Source: Achromobacter mucicolens (lineage in GTDB: Bacteria; Pseudomonadota; Gammaproteobacteria; Burkholderiales; Burkholderiaceae_B). Taken from it: DNA of 64,000 nucleotides. The stretch is taken from positions 1 to 64,000 of the forward strand of contig NZ_CADIJP010000007.1 in the NCBI RefSeq assembly GCF_902859725.1, read 5' to 3'. Both the position numbers and the translations under genes were made by a program. Position 1 is the first letter of the stretch, and each line of letters starts with the position of its first letter. Shown here in pieces: positions 51,401-60,763 of the stretch. The notes beneath the pieces are model-generated. The model was not told the DNA's origin and did no database searches. It was given only the letters and a program-made list of their open reading frames with translations.

Positions 51401-52759
51401 ATGGCATTTGACTTTGACCTGTTTGTGATCGGCGCGGGCTCGGGCGGCGTGCGCGCGGCCCGTTTTTCGGCCAGCTTTGGTGCGCGCGTGGCCGTGGCCG
51501 AAAGCCGCTACCTGGGCGGCACGTGTGTCAACGTGGGCTGCGTGCCCAAGAAGCTGCTGGTCTACAGCGCGCACTACAGCGAAGACTTCGAACAGGCGCA
51601 TGGCTTTGGCTGGACCGCGGACGCGCCTAAGTTCGACTGGCCCACGCTGATCGCCAACAAGAACCGCGAGATCGAACGCCTGAACGGCATCTACCGCAAT
51701 CTGCTGGTCAACAGCGGCGTGACGCTGCTCGAAGGCCACGCGCGCATCGTCGACCCGAACACGGTCGAAATCAACGGCAAGACTTACAGCGCCGCGCACA
51801 TCCTGGTCGCGACCGGCGGCTGGCCGCAGGTGCCCGACATTCCGGGCAAGGAACACGCCATCACGTCCAACGAGGCCTTCTTCCTGAAAGACCTGCCGCG
51901 CCGCGTGCTGGTCGTGGGCGGCGGCTACATCGCGGTGGAATTCGCGTCCATCTTCAATGGCATGGGCGCGCAGACCATCCAGTCCTACCGCGGTCCGCTG
52001 TTCCTGCGCGGCTTTGACCTGGGCGTGCGCGAACACCTGCGCGACGAACTGGTCAAGAAGGGCATTGACCTGCGCATGAACACTGAGGTCGCCCGCGTCG
52101 ACAAGCGCGCGGACGGCTCGCTGGCCGCCACCTGCAAGGACGGCTCCGTCATCGAGACCGATTGCGTGTTCTACGCCACGGGCCGCCGTCCGATGCTGGA
52201 CAACCTGGGGCTGGAGAACACCGGCGTGAAGCTGCGCGAGGACGGCTTCATTGACGTGGATGACGAATACCGCACCGCGGAACCTTCCATCCTGGCCATC
52301 GGCGACGTGATCGGCCGCGTGCCGCTTACCCCGGTGGCGCTGGCCGAAGGCATGGCCGTTGCGCGCCGGCTGTTCCGCCCGCAGGAGTATCGCAAGGTCG
52401 ACTACAAGCTGATTCCCACCGCCGTGTTCAGCCTGCCGAACATCGGCACCGTCGGCCTGACCACCGAAGAGGCGCGCGACGCCGGGTACGAGCTGCGGCT
52501 TTTCGAAAGCCGCTTCCGGCCCATGAAGCTGACGCTGACCGAGTCGCAGGAGCGCACGCTGATGAAGGTGATCGTCGACGCGCAGACCGATCGCGTGCTG
52601 GGCGTGCACATGGTGGGCCCGGAGGCCGGCGAGATCGTGCAGGGGCTTGCCGTGGCGCTGAAGGCGGGCGCAACCAAGGCCGTCTTCGACGACACCATCG
52701 GCATCCATCCCACGGCGGCCGAAGAGTTCGTCACGATGCGCACGCCCGTCGCGCAGTAA
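51401..52759 (+). CDS. gor: Glutathione-disulfide reductase
   Basis: 452-residue FAD disulfide reductase. FAD-binding [11 protein letters not shown], redox-active Cys42-x4-Cys47 in [18 protein letters not shown]-binding [22 protein letters not shown], and the C-terminal [11 protein letters not shown] carrying the catalytic His/Glu pair from the partner subunit. [11 protein letters not shown] after the NADPH motif favours glutathione reductase over dihydrolipoyl dehydrogenase. It restores reduced glutathione in the cytoplasm, relevant to the GST and thioredoxin-like genes in the window. Confidence 0.93.
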   Translation: MAFDFDLFVIGAGSGGVRAARFSASFGARVAVAESRYLGGTCVNVGCVPKKLLVYSAHYSEDFEQAHGFGWTADAPKFDWPTLIANKNREIERLNGIYRNLLVNSGVTLLEGHARIVDPNTVEINGKTYSAAHILVATGGWPQVPDIPGKEHAITSNEAFFLKDLPRRVLVVGGGYIAVEFASIFNGMGAQTIQSYRGPLFLRGFDLGVREHLRDELVKKGIDLRMNTEVARVDKRADGSLAATCKDGSVIETDCVFYATGRRPMLDNLGLENTGVKLREDGFIDVDDEYRTAEPSILAIGDVIGRVPLTPVALAEGMAVARRLFRPQEYRKVDYKLIPTAVFSLPNIGTVGLTTEEARDAGYELRLFESRFRPMKLTLTESQERTLMKVIVDAQTDRVLGVHMVGPEAGEIVQGLAVALKAGATKAVFDDTIGIHPTAAEEFVTMRTPVAQ

Positions 52760-52767
52760 GACGCGCC

Positions 52768-52789
52768 AACGCCTGACGCTACAGGCGTT
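52768..52789. terminator. Hairpin between convergent gor and DUF72 genes
   Basis: AACGCCTG (52768-52775) pairs perfectly with CAGGCGTT (52782-52789) around a six-base loop. It lies between, and partly inside, the two convergent gene ends, which suits a shared terminator. No clear T-run. Confidence 0.45.
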
Positions 52790-53603
52790 CGATCATGACG
52801 CGCGCCGCCGCCGGCGCGCGTTCTTTTGCCCCATTGATGAAGTACGCAAAGACGTCCTGAACCTTGGCGGGTTTGGCCGGCGCGCCGATGCGCGGCAGGT
52901 CGTCCGGATGGTCGCCGCGCGACCAGGCCTGCAGGCGCTCTGCCCAGGCGTCCAGCGCCTTGGGCGCATATCCGGCCTTGTATCGGGTGCTGGCGCGCAT
53001 CAGCCGCGCGTAGACAAAGTCGCCCGTCCGGTCGGCAATGGCGGGAAACTCGTCGCTGTCGGTGTAGACGGTCGCTGCGCGATGGCGGCGCGCAAGGTCC
53101 AGATATTCCTCGCAGGCAAAGCTGGCATGACGCACGTCCAGCGCATGCCGCAAGGGCAGTCCGTCCACCGTGTCCGGCAGCAATTCCAGGAAGGCCCCGA
53201 AGTCCTTTGGATCGAACTGCTTGGTGGGGGCGAATTGCCACACGATGGGGCCGAGCTTGCCGCCCAATTCGGCGATGCCGCTTTTGATGAAGCGATCGAT
53301 CGAGTCCCCCGCGCCCGCCAGTTCACGCCGGTTGGTGCAATAGCGCGACGCCTTGAGCGAGAACACAAATTCCTCGGGCGTTTCGTCGCGCCACTTGGCG
53401 AACGTGGCGGGCTTTTGCGTGCCGTAGTAGGTGCCGTTGATCTCGATGGCGGTGACCTGCCGGCTGGCGTATTCCAGTTCGCGCGCGTGCGGCAGGTCGT
53501 CGGGATAGAAGACGCCGCCGCGCCACGGCTCGAAGGTCCAGCCGCCGATGCCAACGCGGATCGCGGCAGCCCGGCCTGCCGGGGACGGAGGACGTTTCGG
53601 CAT
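52779..53603 (-). CDS. DUF72 (YecE-like) family protein
   Basis: 274-residue TIM-barrel protein of DUF72. Characteristic blocks are VGIGGWTFEPWRGGVFYPDDL, ITYY-like AIEINGTYYGTQKPATFAKWRDETPEEFVFSLKASRYCTN, and VWQFAPTKQFDPKDFGAFLELLP. Conserved and widely distributed but of unknown biochemical function. Convergent with gor. Confidence 0.87.
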   Translation of the reverse strand: MPKRPPSPAGRAAAIRVGIGGWTFEPWRGGVFYPDDLPHARELEYASRQVTAIEINGTYYGTQKPATFAKWRDETPEEFVFSLKASRYCTNRRELAGAGDSIDRFIKSGIAELGGKLGPIVWQFAPTKQFDPKDFGAFLELLPDTVDGLPLRHALDVRHASFACEEYLDLARRHRAATVYTDSDEFPAIADRTGDFVYARLMRASTRYKAGYAPKALDAWAERLQAWSRGDHPDDLPRIGAPAKPAKVQDVFAYFINGAKERAPAAARVMIERL

Positions 53604-53755
53604 GGACTGCGCTCCACAAAAGGGGTCGAGCGGTCCACTGTATCGCCGGCGCGACTAGCCGCCAACCCCATCGGAAAATTCCGCTGTTCCGGTACAGTTT
53701 TCGGCTAAGGTGTGCATTCACGATCCGACTTTCGTCCGGCGCACGCCGGCTTCCC

Positions 53756-54388
53756 ATGCCCGACCTGACACATCTGCTGACTTTCGCCCTGGTAGCGCTG
53801 GGCATGGTGCTCACACCCGGCCCCAACATGATCTACCTGGTGTCCCGCTCCATCTCGCAAGGGCCGCAGGCCGGCCTGATTTCCCTGGGTGGCGTGGCGG
53901 TCGGGTTCATCTTCTACGTGGCCTGTGCGGCGTTCGGCATCACCGCCTTGCTGATGGCCGTGCCCTACGCCTACGACGCGCTGCGCATCGGCGGGGCGCT
54001 CTACCTGCTCTACATGGCGTGGCAGGCGATCCGTCCGGGCGGCCGTTCGCCCTTTCAGGTGCATGACCTGCCCAAAAGCAGCCCGCGGCAATTGTTCACG
54101 ATGGGTCTCCTGACCAATCTGCTCAATCCCAAGATCGCGGTCATGTACGTGTCGCTGCTGCCGCAATTCATCCAGCCCGAACACGGCAGCGTCTTCACCC
54201 AATCTCTGGCGCTGGGCATGACGCAGGTCGTGATCAGCCTGTCCGTGAACGCGCTGATCGCGATCATGGCGGGTTCCATTGCCGGTTTCCTGGCGGGACG
54301 CCCGCTGTGGATGGTGGTGCAGCGCTGGCTGATGGGCACGGTGCTGGCCGGCCTGGCGGTGCGGATGCTTGTGGATACGCGACGCTGA
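53756..54388 (+). CDS. LysE/RhtB-family exporter
   Basis: 210-residue membrane protein with about six helices. The signature TPGPNMIYLVSRSISQGPQAGLISLGGVAVGF and the central LLTNLLNPKIAVMYVSLLPQFIQPEHG are those of RhtB-type amino-acid exporters. Different from the LysE protein at 50595. Its stop codon shares one base with the start of the small membrane protein that follows. Confidence 0.88.
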   Translation: MPDLTHLLTFALVALGMVLTPGPNMIYLVSRSISQGPQAGLISLGGVAVGFIFYVACAAFGITALLMAVPYAYDALRIGGALYLLYMAWQAIRPGGRSPFQVHDLPKSSPRQLFTMGLLTNLLNPKIAVMYVSLLPQFIQPEHGSVFTQSLALGMTQVVISLSVNALIAIMAGSIAGFLAGRPLWMVVQRWLMGTVLAGLAVRMLVDTRR

Positions 54389-54684
54389 TGCCGGCCCAGG
54401 ACGGATTTTTCGCGACGCTGGGCGGCATGCTCGGCGAGGGCCTGCGCGCCATCGTTGCAGGAATCAAATGGCTCTTGGGCGGACTGGGCGGCGCGCTGGC
54501 GGATTTCTACGCCGGCCTGGCCGGCGCGATGGGCATGAGCCCGTCGATCTTCAATCTGGTGCTGCTGGCGCTGGGCCTCATGTTCCTGTGGGGCGCGGTC
54601 AAGGCGCTGCTGCGGCGCTCGATCCTGGGGTTCCTCTTCTGGCTGTTCATGACGCTGCTGGTGCTGGGCGGCCTGGTGGACTAG
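54388..54684 (+). CDS. Small membrane protein of unknown function
   Basis: 98 residues. A Gly/Leu/Ala-rich first half (FFATLGGMLGEGLRAIVAGIKWLLGGLGGALADFYAGLAGAMG) could form amphipathic helices. It is followed by two hydrophobic segments (LVLLALGLMFLWGAVKALL; ILGFLFWLFMTLLVLGGLV). I do not recognise the family. Translational coupling to the LysE gene through a TGATG overlap supports it as real. Convergent with the MocR gene, overlapping it by four bases. Confidence 0.65.
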   Translation: MPAQDGFFATLGGMLGEGLRAIVAGIKWLLGGLGGALADFYAGLAGAMGMSPSIFNLVLLALGLMFLWGAVKALLRRSILGFLFWLFMTLLVLGGLVD

Positions 54685-56186
54685 CGGGCCCGCGGCACCG
54701 CTTGTGCCGCGGCTTGCGCCACCTCCCGCAACCGCCGCACCATCGCCGGAAAGCGTTCCGCGCCGGTGTTGCCATAGCCGATCACCAGACCATTGTCCTC
54801 GGGGCGCGGCGTGAGCGCGAACGAAGACAGCGCGCCGGGATTCATGCCCAGCTTGCGTGCCTCGGCCACGATGGCCGTATCCGCATATTCGGACGGCAGC
54901 CGCACCGTCAGATGCAATCCGCAGTGCCCGCCCAGCACCTCGTGTTCGATCCCCAGATGCAGGGCCAGCGCCTCGCGCAGCGCCGACTGGCGTTCGCGGT
55001 ACAGGCGCCGCATGCGGCCCAGGTGGCGTGAGAACTGGCCGTTTTCGATGAAGGCTGCCATGGTGAGCTGCTCCAGCCGGTGGCCGCCGCGCTGCATCTC
55101 GATGATGGACGGCATGGCCTCGCGCGCGATGGCCTCGGGCAGCACCAGAAAACCCAGGCGCAGGGCGGGGAACATCGTCTTGCTGAACGTGCCCACATAC
55201 AGCACCGGGGCGTCCGGCAGCAGGCCCTGCATGGCGGCGATCGGTTCGCCCTGATGGCGGAATTCGCTGTCGTAGTCGTCTTCGATGATCCACGCGTGCG
55301 CGCGCCGCGCGCGTTCCAGAAGGTCGAGCCGGCGCGTCAGCGACAGCACCGCGCCGGTGGGATATTGGTGCGAAGGCGTCGTCTGGATCAGGCGGGGCGG
55401 CTGGCGCGCCCAGGCGCTTTCGGGGATGACGATGCCATCGGCATCCACGCGCATGGCCACGACATTCAGGTCGCCCGCATGAAAGGCGGCCTTGGCGCCG
55501 CGATAGCCCGGATCCTCCAGCCAGGCCGTGTCGCCCGGATTGGTCAGCAGTTGCACGCACAGCGCCAGCGCGCCTTGCGCGCCTTCCGTGATGACGACGC
55601 GCGAGGCGTCGCAATGCACGCCGCGCGAAACGCGCAGGTATTGGGCGATGGCCTCGCGCAGGGCGGGCTCGCCCGCCGGATCGCCATAGCCCAGCGCGGC
55701 GGCGGGGGCAGCCTGCAGCGCGCGGTCCTGCGCGCGGCGCCAGGCATTCAGCGGGAATTGGGTCAGTGCGGGCGTGCCGGGCGTCATCGGCAGCGTGGCG
55801 TCCACGGCATGGCGTGTGGAGACGATGCGGGCCAGGCGCCGGGCGGTCGCCGGGGCCTGCGTGGGGCTGGGCACGGACTGGCGGGCGGCGTTGCGGGCCG
55901 CGGCCGACAGCGGCGCCACGCGCGTGCCCTGGCGGTCGGCGATCACATAGCCCTCGGCCGTCAGTTGCTCGTAGGCGATCAGGACCGTGTTGCGCGAGAT
56001 GGCCAGGTCCTCGGACAGCGCGCGGGATGACGGCAGCTTGCCGCCAGCCGGAAGCTGGCCGGCCAGGATGGCCTGCTTGAGCCGCTGGATGAGCTGGCGC
56101 TGGCGCGGCAGCGACCCCGGGCCGCGTACAAGCGGACTGGAAAGCAGTGAAGCATTGGCGGCGTCGCCCAAGGCAGATTCGGTCAT
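54681..56186 (-). CDS. MocR/PdxR-type regulator (GntR HTH fused to aminotransferase fold)
   Basis: 501 residues. An N-terminal GntR winged helix (GGKLPSSRALSEDLAISRNTVLIAYEQLTAEGYVIADRQGTRVAPL) is joined to a fold-type I aminotransferase domain with the PLP-binding Lys in VGTFSKTMFPALRLGFLVLP. These proteins bind PLP or PLP-adducts and regulate nearby genes. The divergent gene at 56314 encodes a GNAT acetyltransferase, followed by an EamA transporter; these are its likely targets. Confidence 0.9.
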   Translation of the reverse strand: MTESALGDAANASLLSSPLVRGPGSLPRQRQLIQRLKQAILAGQLPAGGKLPSSRALSEDLAISRNTVLIAYEQLTAEGYVIADRQGTRVAPLSAAARNAARQSVPSPTQAPATARRLARIVSTRHAVDATLPMTPGTPALTQFPLNAWRRAQDRALQAAPAAALGYGDPAGEPALREAIAQYLRVSRGVHCDASRVVITEGAQGALALCVQLLTNPGDTAWLEDPGYRGAKAAFHAGDLNVVAMRVDADGIVIPESAWARQPPRLIQTTPSHQYPTGAVLSLTRRLDLLERARRAHAWIIEDDYDSEFRHQGEPIAAMQGLLPDAPVLYVGTFSKTMFPALRLGFLVLPEAIAREAMPSIIEMQRGGHRLEQLTMAAFIENGQFSRHLGRMRRLYRERQSALREALALHLGIEHEVLGGHCGLHLTVRLPSEYADTAIVAEARKLGMNPGALSSFALTPRPEDNGLVIGYGNTGAERFPAMVRRLREVAQAAAQAVPRAR

Positions 56187-56313
56187 GGCCCTATTAAATT
56201 CCCGGTTCGTGGCGCTTTTTATGATGCCACGGTTCCGATATCGTGAGGCCCTGGGTGTTGCGCCCGCCACTGTCGGCGGCGCGCCCTGAACCGATCTCCG
56301 AGGCACCGCCCGC

Positions 56314-57102
56314 ATGCAACCGCGCACCAACGATTTCCAGCAACCCATCGGCCCGGCGCTGCCCGGCTGGACAACGCGGCCACGTCCGCCGCTCACGCCC
56401 GCCGTCGGCCGCTATTGCCGCCTGGAGCCGCTGTCGGCCGAGCGCCACGCGGCAGACCTGTACCAGGCGTTCAGCCAGGCACCCGACGACAGCGACTGGA
56501 CCTACATGGGCGTCGGCCCCTTCGCGGACGAGGCCGCCTACCGGTCGTTCGCCGAAACCGCGCAGTCCACCCCGGATCCCATGCACCACGCCATCATCGA
56601 CCTGGCCACGGGCCGCGCCGTCGGCACGCTGGCGCTGATGCGCATCGACGCGCCCAACGGCGTCATCGAGGTCGGCTTCGTGTCCTATTCGCGCCAGCTC
56701 AAGCGCACCCGCATTGCCACCGAAGCGCAGTTCCTGCTGATGCGCCGCGCCTTCGACGAACTGGGCTACCGCCGCTACGAATGGAAGTGCGACAGCCTGA
56801 ACGCGCCGTCGCGCGCCGCCGCGCTGCGCCTGGGCTTTACCTTTGAAGGGATCTTCCGGCAGGCCACGGTCTACAAGGGCCGTAGCCGCGACACGGCGTG
56901 GTTCTCGATCATCGACAGCGAATGGCCCGCGCGACGCGCGGCGTACGAGCGCTGGCTCAGCCTGGACAACTTCGACGCCGACGGCAAGCAACGCCAGGGC
57001 CTGGCGGCGCTGGTCGCGGCCGAAGCGGCCGCCGTCGCGGGCACCGAGGCGGACAGCAATCGGCGTGGCAACGGCGCAGGAGACTCGGCCGCGTGCGCCT
57101 GA
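56314..57102 (+). CDS. GNAT-family N-acetyltransferase (RimJ/RimL-like)
   Basis: 262 residues. The acetyltransferase core has GRAVGTLALMRIDAPNGVIEVGFVSYSRQLKRTRIATEAQFLLMRRAFDELGYRRYEWKCDSLNAPSRAAALRLGFTFEGIFRQ, including the acetyl-CoA-binding loop. It resembles YjaB/RimL-type amino-terminal or small-molecule acetylases. The C-terminal 35 residues are Ala-rich and disordered. Its end overlaps the start of the EamA gene by ten bases, suggesting one operon controlled by the divergent MocR regulator. Confidence 0.86.
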   Translation: MQPRTNDFQQPIGPALPGWTTRPRPPLTPAVGRYCRLEPLSAERHAADLYQAFSQAPDDSDWTYMGVGPFADEAAYRSFAETAQSTPDPMHHAIIDLATGRAVGTLALMRIDAPNGVIEVGFVSYSRQLKRTRIATEAQFLLMRRAFDELGYRRYEWKCDSLNAPSRAAALRLGFTFEGIFRQATVYKGRSRDTAWFSIIDSEWPARRAAYERWLSLDNFDADGKQRQGLAALVAAEAAAVAGTEADSNRRGNGAGDSAACA

Positions 57103-57977
57103 TTCCGGTGGCACTGGCCCTTTTCTGGGGGCTGAACTGGCCGGCGGTGAAGATCATTCTGTCCATCTTCCCGCCGTTCACCTTGCGCGTGCTCGGCCTG
57201 GGCAGCGGCGCGCTGCTGCTATTGCTGCTGGCGGGCGCCAAACGCTTGCCGCTGTTGCCGCCGCGCAGCGCGTGGCCGGGGATCGTGGTGGCCGGCGTCC
57301 TGGCCGTGGCCGTCTTCAACCTGGCCGTGGCCTGGGCGCAGCTCAGCACCAGCACGTCGCGCGCGGCGGTGCTGACCTTCACGATGCCGATGATGTCGGC
57401 GCTGCTTGCGTGGCTGGTGCTGGGGGAGCGCCTGGATCGCCGCCGGGGTCTGGCGCTGCTGTTGGGCGCCTGCGGGGTGGCGGTGCTGGCCTGGCCGGTG
57501 CTGCAAGCGGTGTTCGCCGGCAACGACGTGGCCGCCGCCAAGGGGCTGGTGTTTCCGCTGGTGGCGGCGTTCGGGTGGGCGGCCGGCACCGTGTATCTCA
57601 AGCGCTGGCCGGTCGCGGGCGACCGCATCGTCATCACGGCGTGGCAGCTCGTCGTCGGCGCCAGTTGCGCATTGGCCGGCGCGCTGATCGCCGGCGAGTC
57701 CTTTCCCACGCGAGGCTGGACCGCCAGCGTCGCGGGCGCGCTCTCGTTTCACATCATCCTGGGCACCGCGGTTGCGTATTGGCTGTGGTTCGTGCTGAGC
57801 GAGCGCGTCAGCGCCACCGTCGCGGCGCTGACCACGCTGATGGTGCCGGTCGTGGGCGTGCTGGGCGCGATGGCGCTGGTGGGCGACCGCCCGGGCGCGT
57901 CGGACTGGTGGGGATTCGCTTTCGTGATGGCCGGTGCGGGGCTGATCGTCCTGAACCTGGGTCAGCGGCGCGCCTGA
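57093..57977 (+). CDS. EamA/DMT-family transporter
   Basis: 294 residues, ten predicted helices in two EamA repeats (LALFWGLNWPAVKIILSIFPPFTLRVLGLG; second from AAFGWAAGTVYLKRW). The start is the GTG at 57093, eleven bases after an AGGAG site and inside the preceding acetyltransferase gene. Its 3' end overlaps the convergent carotenoid oxygenase gene by 16 bp. Substrate unknown. Confidence 0.83.
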   Translation: MRLIPVALALFWGLNWPAVKIILSIFPPFTLRVLGLGSGALLLLLLAGAKRLPLLPPRSAWPGIVVAGVLAVAVFNLAVAWAQLSTSTSRAAVLTFTMPMMSALLAWLVLGERLDRRRGLALLLGACGVAVLAWPVLQAVFAGNDVAAAKGLVFPLVAAFGWAAGTVYLKRWPVAGDRIVITAWQLVVGASCALAGALIAGESFPTRGWTASVAGALSFHIILGTAVAYWLWFVLSERVSATVAALTTLMVPVVGVLGAMALVGDRPGASDWWGFAFVMAGAGLIVLNLGQRRA

Positions 57978-59332
57978 CCGGCGCCTTCGGGCGGCGACGG
58001 CATCCACGTGCCGTGCAGCCCGGCGGGTACGCGCCGCGGCAGGCGAACCTGCGCGACAGGACCGGCGGCCAGGTCGCGGGCGTCCAGCACGATGAACCGG
58101 CCCCCGGTGTCGTTTTCCGCATGCACGAAGCTCAGGATGTAGCCGTCCGCTTCACCCGTGCCGGCCGGGTCGGCCGCAAACACCGGTTCGCACGCGGTCT
58201 GCCCGGCGGGCAGCCGGAATACGGACTTTTCACCCGTCTGCAGGTCGTAACGGGCAAAGGCTTCGAAGGCGCCGGGCTGCGGCGTTTCACCTGGACGCGG
58301 GTCGCGCAGGCCGGCATAGCAGAAGCGGGCGCGCCGCCCTAGCCACGCATCGTTGACCCGGCCGAACTCGCAGGGCTGATCGTCCAGCGTCTGATCGTCC
58401 ACGCCTCCGCTGTCCAGGTCGATGCGCAGACGGTGCATCTCGAGCCGCTTGCGCGAGTTGGGTCCGTAGCCGTCGTGCCAGGGCAGCACCGCCTCGATCA
58501 CATTGCCGTCCACGCAGGCATTGGCGACGTGCCAGTTGAAAAAGGGTTCCGCTTCGATCCACCGGATCTGCGCCGCGTCGTTGCAGTCGCGCGGCACGAG
58601 CAGCACGTGCGTGCCGCGTTGCGGCTCCCAGGCTGGCGCCGCGGGTCCGCGGCTGAAGTCGAACACCAGCGGGCAGACGAACGCGACCACGTGGGTGGCG
58701 GTCAAGCCGATGTCGTGGACCAGCGCCGGCCAAGGCGACGCGAAGGACACCTGGCGGTCCACTTGGCCGGCGGCGTCCAGCCGCATGTATTCCAGTGTGC
58801 CGGCCATGAGGTCGTAGTTGATCGCCAGCATTTCCCCGGTCAGCGGATCGACCTTGGGATGCGCCGAGAACGCGCCTGTGAGCTTGCCCTGGAACGTATT
58901 GGGACCCAGCGTGCCCAGCGCGTCGTTCACTTCGTAGGGGCTTCCCCCTTCGTATAGCGCGTGGATCCGCCCGGCGTGGCGCAGCACGTTGGTGTTGGCC
59001 AGGTTGGCTTGCGGGGGCGGGCCGAACGTCGGGTTGTACAGGCGGCGTCCGGCGTCACGTTCTTCCCGAAGCTCGGCGGTCAGCACCCAGCGGTTGCGGT
59101 AACGCGCGCGGCCGCCGTCCAGGTAGAGCGCGTGGATCATGCCCGTGCCGTCGTAGGGATAGGCGTAGCCCGGTCCCGGTTCGAATTGCGGGTTGGGGCC
59201 GTTGCGCATGAAGACGCCGGACAGGCCGGCGGGCAGGTCGCCTTCAATGGGCAGGTTCGCGTCGTCGCGTTCGTCAAAGACCGGTGCGAACGCACGGGAC
59301 AGGGCGGGGATGTCGCTGTGCCAGGGTTGCAT
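57962..59332 (-). CDS. Carotenoid oxygenase family (RPE65/lignostilbene dioxygenase-like) enzyme
   Basis: 456-residue non-haem iron oxygenase that cleaves a C=C bond of a carotenoid, apocarotenoid or stilbene. The four iron-binding histidines are visible in GAFSAHPKVD, PALVHDIGLT, FFNWHVANAC and GLHGTWMPS at the C-terminus. N-terminal blocks GVFMRNGPNPQFEPG and YPYDGTGMIHALYLDGGRARYRNRWV are typical. The ATG at 59332 has GGAG nine bases upstream. A 12-base homopolymer lies 28-39 bases upstream of it. No carotenoid biosynthesis genes are in the window; the natural substrate is unknown. Confidence 0.9.
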   Translation of the reverse strand: MQPWHSDIPALSRAFAPVFDERDDANLPIEGDLPAGLSGVFMRNGPNPQFEPGPGYAYPYDGTGMIHALYLDGGRARYRNRWVLTAELREERDAGRRLYNPTFGPPPQANLANTNVLRHAGRIHALYEGGSPYEVNDALGTLGPNTFQGKLTGAFSAHPKVDPLTGEMLAINYDLMAGTLEYMRLDAAGQVDRQVSFASPWPALVHDIGLTATHVVAFVCPLVFDFSRGPAAPAWEPQRGTHVLLVPRDCNDAAQIRWIEAEPFFNWHVANACVDGNVIEAVLPWHDGYGPNSRKRLEMHRLRIDLDSGGVDDQTLDDQPCEFGRVNDAWLGRRARFCYAGLRDPRPGETPQPGAFEAFARYDLQTGEKSVFRLPAGQTACEPVFAADPAGTGEADGYILSFVHAENDTGGRFIVLDARDLAAGPVAQVRLPRRVPAGLHGTWMPSPPEGAGQARR

Positions 59333-59359
59333 GGGGACTCCAGGCCGTGGCCCCGCGCC

Positions 59360-59371
59360 GGGGGGGGGGGG
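59360..59371. repeat. Poly-G tract of 12 (poly-C on the coding strand) in the carotenoid oxygenase leader
   Basis: Twelve consecutive G on the plus strand, i.e. twelve C on the transcribed strand, 28-39 bases upstream of the ATG. It is by far the longest mononucleotide run noticed. A possible promoter lies further upstream on the minus strand: TTCACC (59422-59427) and TATAAC (59400-59405) with a 16-base spacer. That would place the tract in the untranslated leader. The frame also stays open upstream to a GTG at 59419, so the tract could instead encode prolines in a longer protein. Confidence 0.85.
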
Positions 59372-59452
59372 CAGCAAACGTCCGGGGCGGGAAAAGTCCG
59401 TTATATCCGCCTGGACCACCGGGTGAAAGCCGAGTTAACCATGATGGCCGGT

Positions 59453-60418
59453 TCAACCATGAGGCGCGCCGCCGCGCCGCCTGCGCAGCCGTTCCCGCAC
59501 CATTTCCGCGCCGCTGACCAGCGTGATCCCAGCCAGCACCATCACCGCGCCGATCACGAATCCCGCATCCAGCGGCTCATCCAGGATCAGCACGCCAAAG
59601 CTCACGCCAAAGAGGGGCGTCATGAAGGACAGGATGGACAGGCGCGAGGCAAGATACCGGCGCAGCAGCCAGAACCAGACCAGGTAGCTGGACAGCGCCA
59701 CGACTACCGACTGGAACGCGACGCTCAGCACGGCGGCCTGGGTATAGCGAATGCCGTGATGGCCGGTGGCCACGGCGAAGGCCAGCAGGCCCACCGCGGC
59801 CACGGCCATCTGATAGAACAACGTCTTGGCGGGGGCGGCCTCGGATAGCGCCGTCTTGCGGATCGCGACCGTCGTGGCGCCCCACAGCAACCCGGCCGCC
59901 AGTCCCATCGCATCGCCCAGCAGCATGTTGCGGGCGCCCTCGTGGACGGCGGGTTCGCCGCCCTTGACCAGGAACGCGACCGCGATGCCGCAGAAGGCCA
60001 GCGCCACGCCTGCCCATTGCAGCGGTTTGAGGCGCTCTTCGGGCAGCAGCCAGTGCAAGCCGAGCGCCGCGAAGATGGGGGCGGTGTATAGAAACACCGC
60101 CATGTGCGAGGCCGTTGTGTAGACCAGACCCTGCGCGACGAACAGGAATTCGCCCGCGAACAGCAAGCCGACGATCAGGCCGGGCAGGATGGTGCCGTCA
60201 GTGAACGCGCGCCCGCGCTCTGAACGCCACACCACCACCGCCAGCACCAATGCCGCGAACGTCGATCGCAGCCCGATCTGCATGATGGGGGCGATGTCAT
60301 CGGCCACCAGCTTGATGGCAATCTGCTGAAAGCCCCAGCACACGCACAGCGCCAGCATGGCGCTGGTGGCCAGCGTGTCCAGGGGAAGGCGTTGCGGCCT
60401 TGCGGCGGCGACGCTCAC
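59453..60418 (-). CDS. EamA/DMT-family transporter
   Basis: 321 residues, about ten helices in two EamA repeats (MLALCVCWGFQQIAIKLVADDIAPIMQIGLRSTFAALVLAVVVW; second from GDAMGLAAGLLWGATTVAIRKTALSEAAPAKTLFYQ). The C-terminus is Arg/Gly-rich. It overlaps the upstream thioredoxin-like gene by four bases, so the two are translationally coupled. Substrate unknown. Confidence 0.86.
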   Translation of the reverse strand: MSVAAARPQRLPLDTLATSAMLALCVCWGFQQIAIKLVADDIAPIMQIGLRSTFAALVLAVVVWRSERGRAFTDGTILPGLIVGLLFAGEFLFVAQGLVYTTASHMAVFLYTAPIFAALGLHWLLPEERLKPLQWAGVALAFCGIAVAFLVKGGEPAVHEGARNMLLGDAMGLAAGLLWGATTVAIRKTALSEAAPAKTLFYQMAVAAVGLLAFAVATGHHGIRYTQAAVLSVAFQSVVVALSSYLVWFWLLRRYLASRLSILSFMTPLFGVSFGVLILDEPLDAGFVIGAVMVLAGITLVSGAEMVRERLRRRRGGAPHG

Positions 60419-60750
60419 GGCAGTTCAGCGGGGTAGCTGTCCAGCGCCAGCCCGATCTGCTGGCGCAGGTCCCATTCGGCCAGCGTGGATTGCACCGGTC
60501 CGTAGAAGGCGCCGTCGCGGGCGACGAACATGGCCGGCAGATGGAAGACCTCGTAGCGCTCGACCAGCCCGCGGTTGTCGCCGGCATCGATCCAGCAGAT
60601 GCGCTCGACCGGCAGTTCAACGGCCGGAAGCTGCTCGCGCGCCACGCGGCAGGTGCCGCAGGTGCGGCTGTGAAAGACGATGAGCGACAAACCGGGCGCG
60701 TCCAGCAGATAGCGGTCGGCGGTGCTGTCGTTGAGGGTTATCTGTTCCAT
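60415..60750 (-). CDS. Thioredoxin-like protein
   Basis: 111 residues with a thioredoxin fold: LSLIVFHSRTCGTCRVAREQLPAVEL has the redox CGTC motif, and VFHLPAMFVARDGAFYG has the cis-Pro loop. The usual Trp before the motif is replaced by Thr, so the redox potential may differ from thioredoxin. No signal peptide, hence cytoplasmic. Co-transcribed with the EamA transporter (four-base overlap) and 13 bp after the M20 hydrolase gene. Confidence 0.85.
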   Translation of the reverse strand: MEQITLNDSTADRYLLDAPGLSLIVFHSRTCGTCRVAREQLPAVELPVERICWIDAGDNRGLVERYEVFHLPAMFVARDGAFYGPVQSTLAEWDLRQQIGLALDSYPAELP

Positions 60751-60763
60751 GGTGTGAAGACTC

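Noticed and set aside
57962-59332. Carotenoid oxygenase as part of the aryl polyene pathway
   Set aside because: More than 30 kb away, differently organised, and aryl polyenes are not carotenoids; a link would be speculation.
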